Assembly: GCA_001600455.1 (NCBI GenBank)
Contig: BCKC01000011.1
Span: 1,143,835-1,207,834, forward strand
Length of the DNA: 64,000 bases
Origin: Endocalyx cinctus
Lineage: Eukaryota > Ascomycota > Sordariomycetes > Amphisphaeriales > Apiosporaceae
Reading direction: 5' to 3'
Positions 59,771 through 64,000 of the stretch are shown piece after piece (position 1 is the first letter of the stretch; the number at the start of each line of letters is the position of its first letter). The translations under genes and the position numbers were made by a program. Under the pieces are notes generated by a model. The model was not told where the DNA came from. It saw nothing but the letters and a program-made list of their open reading frames with translations, and made no database searches.

Positions 59771-60157
59771 CCGAGGCTTAACTATGGCTTCGTACGGAGT
59801 CTTGGGAATATAGTATTTATATTAAGGGTATAAAAAAGGTATCAGGTAAAGGGGAAGAAATATTAATTTCGATATCTAAAAATAAATCGATTATTCTAAT
59901 AGTATTAAAAATATAATTAACGCTCATATATTAACTATTCTGTTTAAAATCTATATTAAAGTTTTGTTTATTTATTATTATTAATTAAAAGTTATATATA
60001 TTATATATATTTAAGTTATTTTAGTTAAAATAATTAAAAAAAATAAACCGAAAAGCGGTAAATTATTTAGGTATAGCTTATGATTTAGTAAAAAAATAAT
60101 ACTTATGCATTATATAATAAATTATATGTGATGCATAGGTATTATTTTATAGCATAC

Positions 60158-60198
60158 CCCATACCCGTACCCATACCCCAAAAAAAACAATCACGGCC
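60158..60198. repeat. Right terminal inverted repeat of the Harbinger-type element
   Basis: Ends ...TACCCATACCCC, a run of eight A, then CAATCACGGCC; reverse complement of the left end apart from substitutions, mostly C/T type, and one extra A. Confidence 0.9.
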
Positions 60199-60289
60199 TT
60201 AGCCGTATTATTATAAACCTTACAATACTTAAAGTTTATGAGAAAATAATAATTATTTTATTAATCTTAAGGAAACTTATTAAGTTGTT

Positions 60290-62123
60290 AGTGACGAAAG
60301 TGGCCCGTGTACGCACTAGGATACTTGCGTATTTTAGCGCGAGAATTATATAATTTTACGTTATTTTAAATTAGTTTATATATATTATAAGGCTAAAAAT
60401 TAAGGCTTAGCTTAATAATCAGCCTTTTATTATAACATAACATAGTATATAATAGTATATATACTTTAAATAGGACTATACTCTAGGTGGAACTAGTTAA
60501 AAAATAATAATATTTATTATATAATAATATTTATATTTTTTTAAAATATTTTAGCTATTTAATATTTTTTTTTAACTTTAAAATTTTTAATAAATATATT
60601 AATTACTTTAAGTATTACTTTAATATATCGTATATATTATTATACTTTTAATTATATTTTAATTAAATAATAAAAAATTTAGTAAACTTATTAAATAATT
60701 TAAAATTATATATATTATAATTATAATTAGGTATAAATAAGGCTTAATATTAATATAATATATATTAATATAATTTATAAAACTTAATTATAATTTATAA
60801 CTTTATATTTTTTAAAAATTAATAAAATAATAATTTTAATATAAAGTAATATAAGTGTGAAAAATAATATATTAATAACTTAAAAACTCCGCTTTTAAGT
60901 TAATTATATATTTATTTAATATAATATATAATATAAATTTTACCTATATTACACTATATTAAATTTTATTTATAAACTTTTTAATATTTTTATTTTATAA
61001 TTTAATAACTTTATATATATATTATATTATTAATTTATATATTTATTATATTAACTTTTTTATTTATTTTAAAAATTAATTATAATTTTTAAATAAAAGT
61101 TTATATAATTTTAAAAATATTAAAATCGAATTTTTAAATATTAAAAATATTTATTAAAATATTTAAAATATTAATATTAATAATATATAACGTTAATATT
61201 AAGCCGATAATAATAAATAAAAAAATAACAATTTTAAATAAAGTTAATATTATTTTAATTATAGTTAAAATATTTATAATATTAATAATAATAACGTAGT
61301 AAAATTATAAAAATTAACTTATAAATATATAATATTAAAAATAAGTAAAATTAAAGGTATTTATTAGTAAAAAAATTTTTAATATACGCTAATATGTTTA
61401 TACTAAGTAAGTACTAAAGAAATAAGGAAAAATAAAAATTTTACCGACGTATACGCTACGTTCGCAGTTTACTACTATATATAATATGTAATAACACATA
61501 CGATATATTAAGGCAATGCTTAAAGTAATCGGTATATTTATCGAAAATTCTAAAGTTAAAGAAAAAAGGAAAGTACTAAGTAACTAAGGTATTTTAAAAA
61601 AGTACAAATATTATTATGTGGCAAGTGCCACTAACCTTCAGCTAGCCCTACTTGGAGTATAGTCCCATTTAAAGTATATATACCACCATGCACTATGCTA
61701 TGCCGTGACATAATATATTAAACGAAATTATCACGATATTTCCCAATATAAACGTATTACCGAACGTATTATCGAACGAAACCCTAAATAAGATAAATAA
61801 AATAAAAACGCGTATTTATGATAAAGTATTTACAGCGATTAAGCGCGAACTTAACACGCTAACGTAACGTAAATAAACTTTAACTTAATGTTACGAAAAA
61901 GAAATAAACATAGACAATGTTAATGTATTATTTACCCTAATAATACGATACTAAAATGAGGAAAAAAGGAAGGAATTATTAAGTATATGCGCATATATTA
62001 GCGTAATAAGTGTGCGGGCTAATGTATGCATAGACCACTTTAATTAGCGTAAAGTTACTCAATATAGTTCTCGCGCTAGTGTATGCGAGTATGCAAATGC
62101 GTGCACGGGCCACTTTCGTCACT
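60290..62123. mobile_element. 1.83-kb element with long inverted termini (foldback/TIR type), RIP-eroded
   Basis: The left end AGTGACGAAAGTGGCCCGTG is the exact reverse complement of the right end (CACGGGCCACTTTCGTCACT at 62104-62123). Similarity continues inward imperfectly for about 100 bp (ACGCA...TAGCGCGAGAA on both sides). A second inverted pair lies further in: CATAACATAGTATATAATAG and following bases near 60435-60495 match, reversed, GTATATATACCACCATGCAC near 61660-61710. No transposase is recognisable, so it is probably non-autonomous or entirely eroded. The target duplication could not be defined. Confidence 0.72.
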
Positions 62124-63257
62124 CTTAAGCTATAATGCCACCCACACGATTTACGAGCTTAAGATTATAGTAGTAAGCGAGTGGCAAGGGGACGTTTTCT
62201 TTTTAATTTAAAAGTTTTTTTTTTTAAAAAAAATAATTATTTAAGTAATAAATATTTTAATAATAATAATAATAATAATAAAATAATATAAATTATATAA
62301 GTTTTATTTCCGAAAAAGTATAAATAAAGAACTATATTTTTATATATTAAGATTATATAAGTATATAAGCGTATAAATTTAATATAAATAAATAAATAAT
62401 AATAAAAAGTTTTTTTAATTAAATAATTATATTATATATTAATTATAATTTATTATTAATATTTATATTTAATTATAATTATTTTATATATTAATATAGT
62501 ATTATAAATTATAAATTTATAATATTTATTTATTTATTTATTTATATTTATTTTATTTACTTATTTATTTATATAATTAATTATATAAAGGCACGGTCCT
62601 TTATTTGTGCTTTTTTGTAAGTAAAACCTATATAGCCGCCGCGCGTATATAGCGGCCACGGGATAAAAACTTTATATATTTAAATATATTTATTTTTTTC
62701 GTTTTTTTTATTTAGCTGGGTTATATTACTTAAAGGGTGCTAAAAGACGAAGAAAAATAAAAATTTAGGGGCGTTAAACGCCTTTGTCGCGTATATTTTG
62801 TATATATAATTATTACGCAATTTTTATAATAATTATTAATTTCGATAAAAAAGAAGTATAAATTATACCTTTTATTTAATTAAGTTTTTTATAGTTATTT
62901 ATTTAATAATAATAATATTAATATTAAATAAGTTTTTATTATATATAAATCTTAATTATTTATAATATATTAATATTTATTAATTTTATATATAATTTTA
63001 ATTTAATAATAATAATAATTATAGTAATAATAATAATAATAATATTATCGTAAATATTATTTTTAAAGTTTTATTATGCTTTTTATATAACGTTAATATT
63101 ATAATAAATATTTACGCTTTTATCCTTTATTATTAGCCTTATTAAATTTTTTAATATTATTTTAATTATTAATATCGCGTTTTTCTTATTTATAAATAAA
63201 TTAATTAATATATTATATATTATTATTACTTTTCGCCTTATATTTTATATTTGTTAC
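62124..63257. other. AT-rich spacer between the two AGTGACG elements
   Basis: Extremely AT-rich RIP-type sequence with no coding content. A less eroded patch near 62590-62665 has the inverted repeat GCCGC...GCGGC, and GGCGTTAAACGCC occurs near 62770; these may be edges of further fragmented repeats. Confidence 0.5.
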
Positions 63258-64000
63258 GAGTGACGGAAGTGGCCCGTGCACGCATTTACATGCTCGTATA
63301 CGCTAGCGCGGGAACTATGTTTTCCGCGTTAGTTAAAGTGGTTTATATATATATTAGCCCGCACATTTATTATATTAATATATATATATATACTTAAGTA
63401 ATTTCTTCCTTTTTTCCTTATTTTAATATTGTACTATTAGGGTAAATAATATATTAATATTACTTATGTTTATTCCTTTTTTATAATATTACGTGTAATA
63501 TATTACAAAAAATATTAGCGTTATTTACTTAATATAAATAAGTATATAATATTTTATTTACGTGGTATTTATAATATTAATATTTTTTTAAGTAGTGGTA
63601 TATATTACGAACTTTATACTTAAGGTAATTATATTTATAAAAATATAAGTGTTTTTATAACATTTATATTATTTTTATTAATCGTATTTTAAATTTTTTT
63701 ATTTATTATTTAATACGTGCGGCCGAGGGGCCCACTTATATATATAGATAAGTGGGGTAGCTGCGTAGCAACAACCCTAATGCACGGCCCATGGCCCATG
63801 GCCCGTGCACCCACTTAGTTTTGGTATTTAGCTAGATATATGTGTGGCCCTAGGCTACATACACTTTTTTTCTTTAATTAATTACTCGTTATTTCGTATA
63901 TTTTCTCGTTTACTTTTAGTACTCCGTACTATCCACTTAATAATAATTGGATTTATTTTAATAAGCTACTGCTCCCGAAAAGTAGTTAGTGAAATATTAG
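63258..64000 (-). mobile_element. Second, inverted copy of the AGTGACG element, running off the right edge
   Basis: From AGTGACGGAAGTGGCCCGTG onward the sequence follows the reverse complement of the right end of the first copy for at least 220 bp (shared TAGCGCGRGAACTAT, TTAGCCCGCACA, CCTTCCTTTTTTCCT and TTATTAGGGTAAATAAT-type blocks). Differences are largely C/T and G/A. The far end is outside the window. A GGCCCATGGCCCATGGCCCGTGCAC stretch near 63786 resembles the terminus but is not a clean copy. Confidence 0.6.

Larger units (their letters stand above)
56325..60198. mobile_element. PIF/Harbinger-type DNA transposon, RIP-inactivated, with intact termini
   Basis: A 3,874-bp element. Its left end GGCCGTGATTGTTTTTTTGG is the reverse complement of its right end, and TTA sits immediately outside both ends (56322-56324 and 60199-60201). 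This gives a 3-bp target duplication, the hallmark of PIF/Harbinger elements. The termini are imperfect inverted repeats of about 40 bp; many of their differences are C/T or G/A, plus one length change in the T run. The interior is extremely AT-rich. A relic DDE transposase lies on the plus strand and a relic Myb/SANT-like ORF on the minus strand, the two-gene plan of Harbinger elements. Transposition is impossible with these reading frames. Confidence 0.85.

Noticed and set aside
1..64000. tRNA genes, rRNA and CRISPR arrays
   Set aside because: No T-arm/A-box/B-box combination folding as a tRNA was noticed by eye, no rRNA-like sequence, and the tandem repeats present are microsatellites or an 8-bp satellite without spacers. 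A tRNA covariance search would settle the first point.

Overview
The window is chromosomal DNA from a filamentous ascomycete (Pezizomycotina, probably Sordariomycetes). The evidence is short spliceosomal introns (about 50-150 bp, GTNNGT donors, YAG acceptors), single-gene transcription units, fungal families (sconB/MET30-type F-box protein, Set9, an Egh16/GAS1-like secreted protein, a BAS2-like small secreted protein, GH55, PL3) and an AT-rich transposon island with C-to-T/G-to-A damage typical of repeat-induced point mutation (RIP). Species cannot be read from the sequence. The exon models below were joined by hand, checked for frame and codon phase, and not tested against RNA. Several of the longest open frames begin at TTG or GTG; for these the ATG or the upstream exon was located.

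Layout. 1-12 kb: the 5' half of a sulfur-controller F-box/WD40 gene (minus strand, running off the left edge), an amidase-signature hydrolase, a TauD-type dioxygenase, a mitochondrial-carrier-like protein, a secreted Egh16-like protein, then an 8-bp satellite holding a 375-base assembly gap. 12-23 kb: a small membrane protein with an Ala-Gln repeat, an unrecognised five-exon 593-residue protein, a long empty interval, an LrgA-LrgB fusion membrane protein and a Pin1-type prolyl isomerase whose first coding exon is only the ATG. 23-32 kb is housekeeping and chromatin: RNA polymerase II subunit Rpb9 (with a remarkable ORF-bearing intron), mitochondrial ribosomal protein uL14m, the H4K20 methyltransferase Set9 and a small membrane protein. 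32-56 kb is rich in extracellular functions: a membrane-anchored LysM protein, a BAS2-like protein, a PNGase A-like amidase, an alpha/beta hydrolase, a PXB/DUF3818 protein, a Gly-rich secreted protein, an S10 serine carboxypeptidase, a PL3 pectate lyase, a GH55 exo-beta-1,3-glucanase and an MFS sugar transporter. The last three form a plausible polymer-degradation and sugar-uptake neighbourhood.

56.3-64 kb is a RIP-ravaged island. Its left edge is the exact end of a 3.87-kb DNA transposon with GGCCGTG termini and a TTA target duplication. It holds a dead PIF/Harbinger DDE transposase (plus) and a dead Myb/SANT-like second ORF (minus). Next come a 1.83-kb element with long inverted termini and the beginning of a second copy of it in opposite orientation.

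The observations most worth following are the Rpb9 gene, where the two zinc ribbons are separated by a 795-bp intron carrying a 151-codon in-frame ORF; the intact-ended, RIP-killed Harbinger element; the start-codon-only exon of the Pin1 gene; and recurring TACCTAGGTA-rich tracts in large promoter regions.
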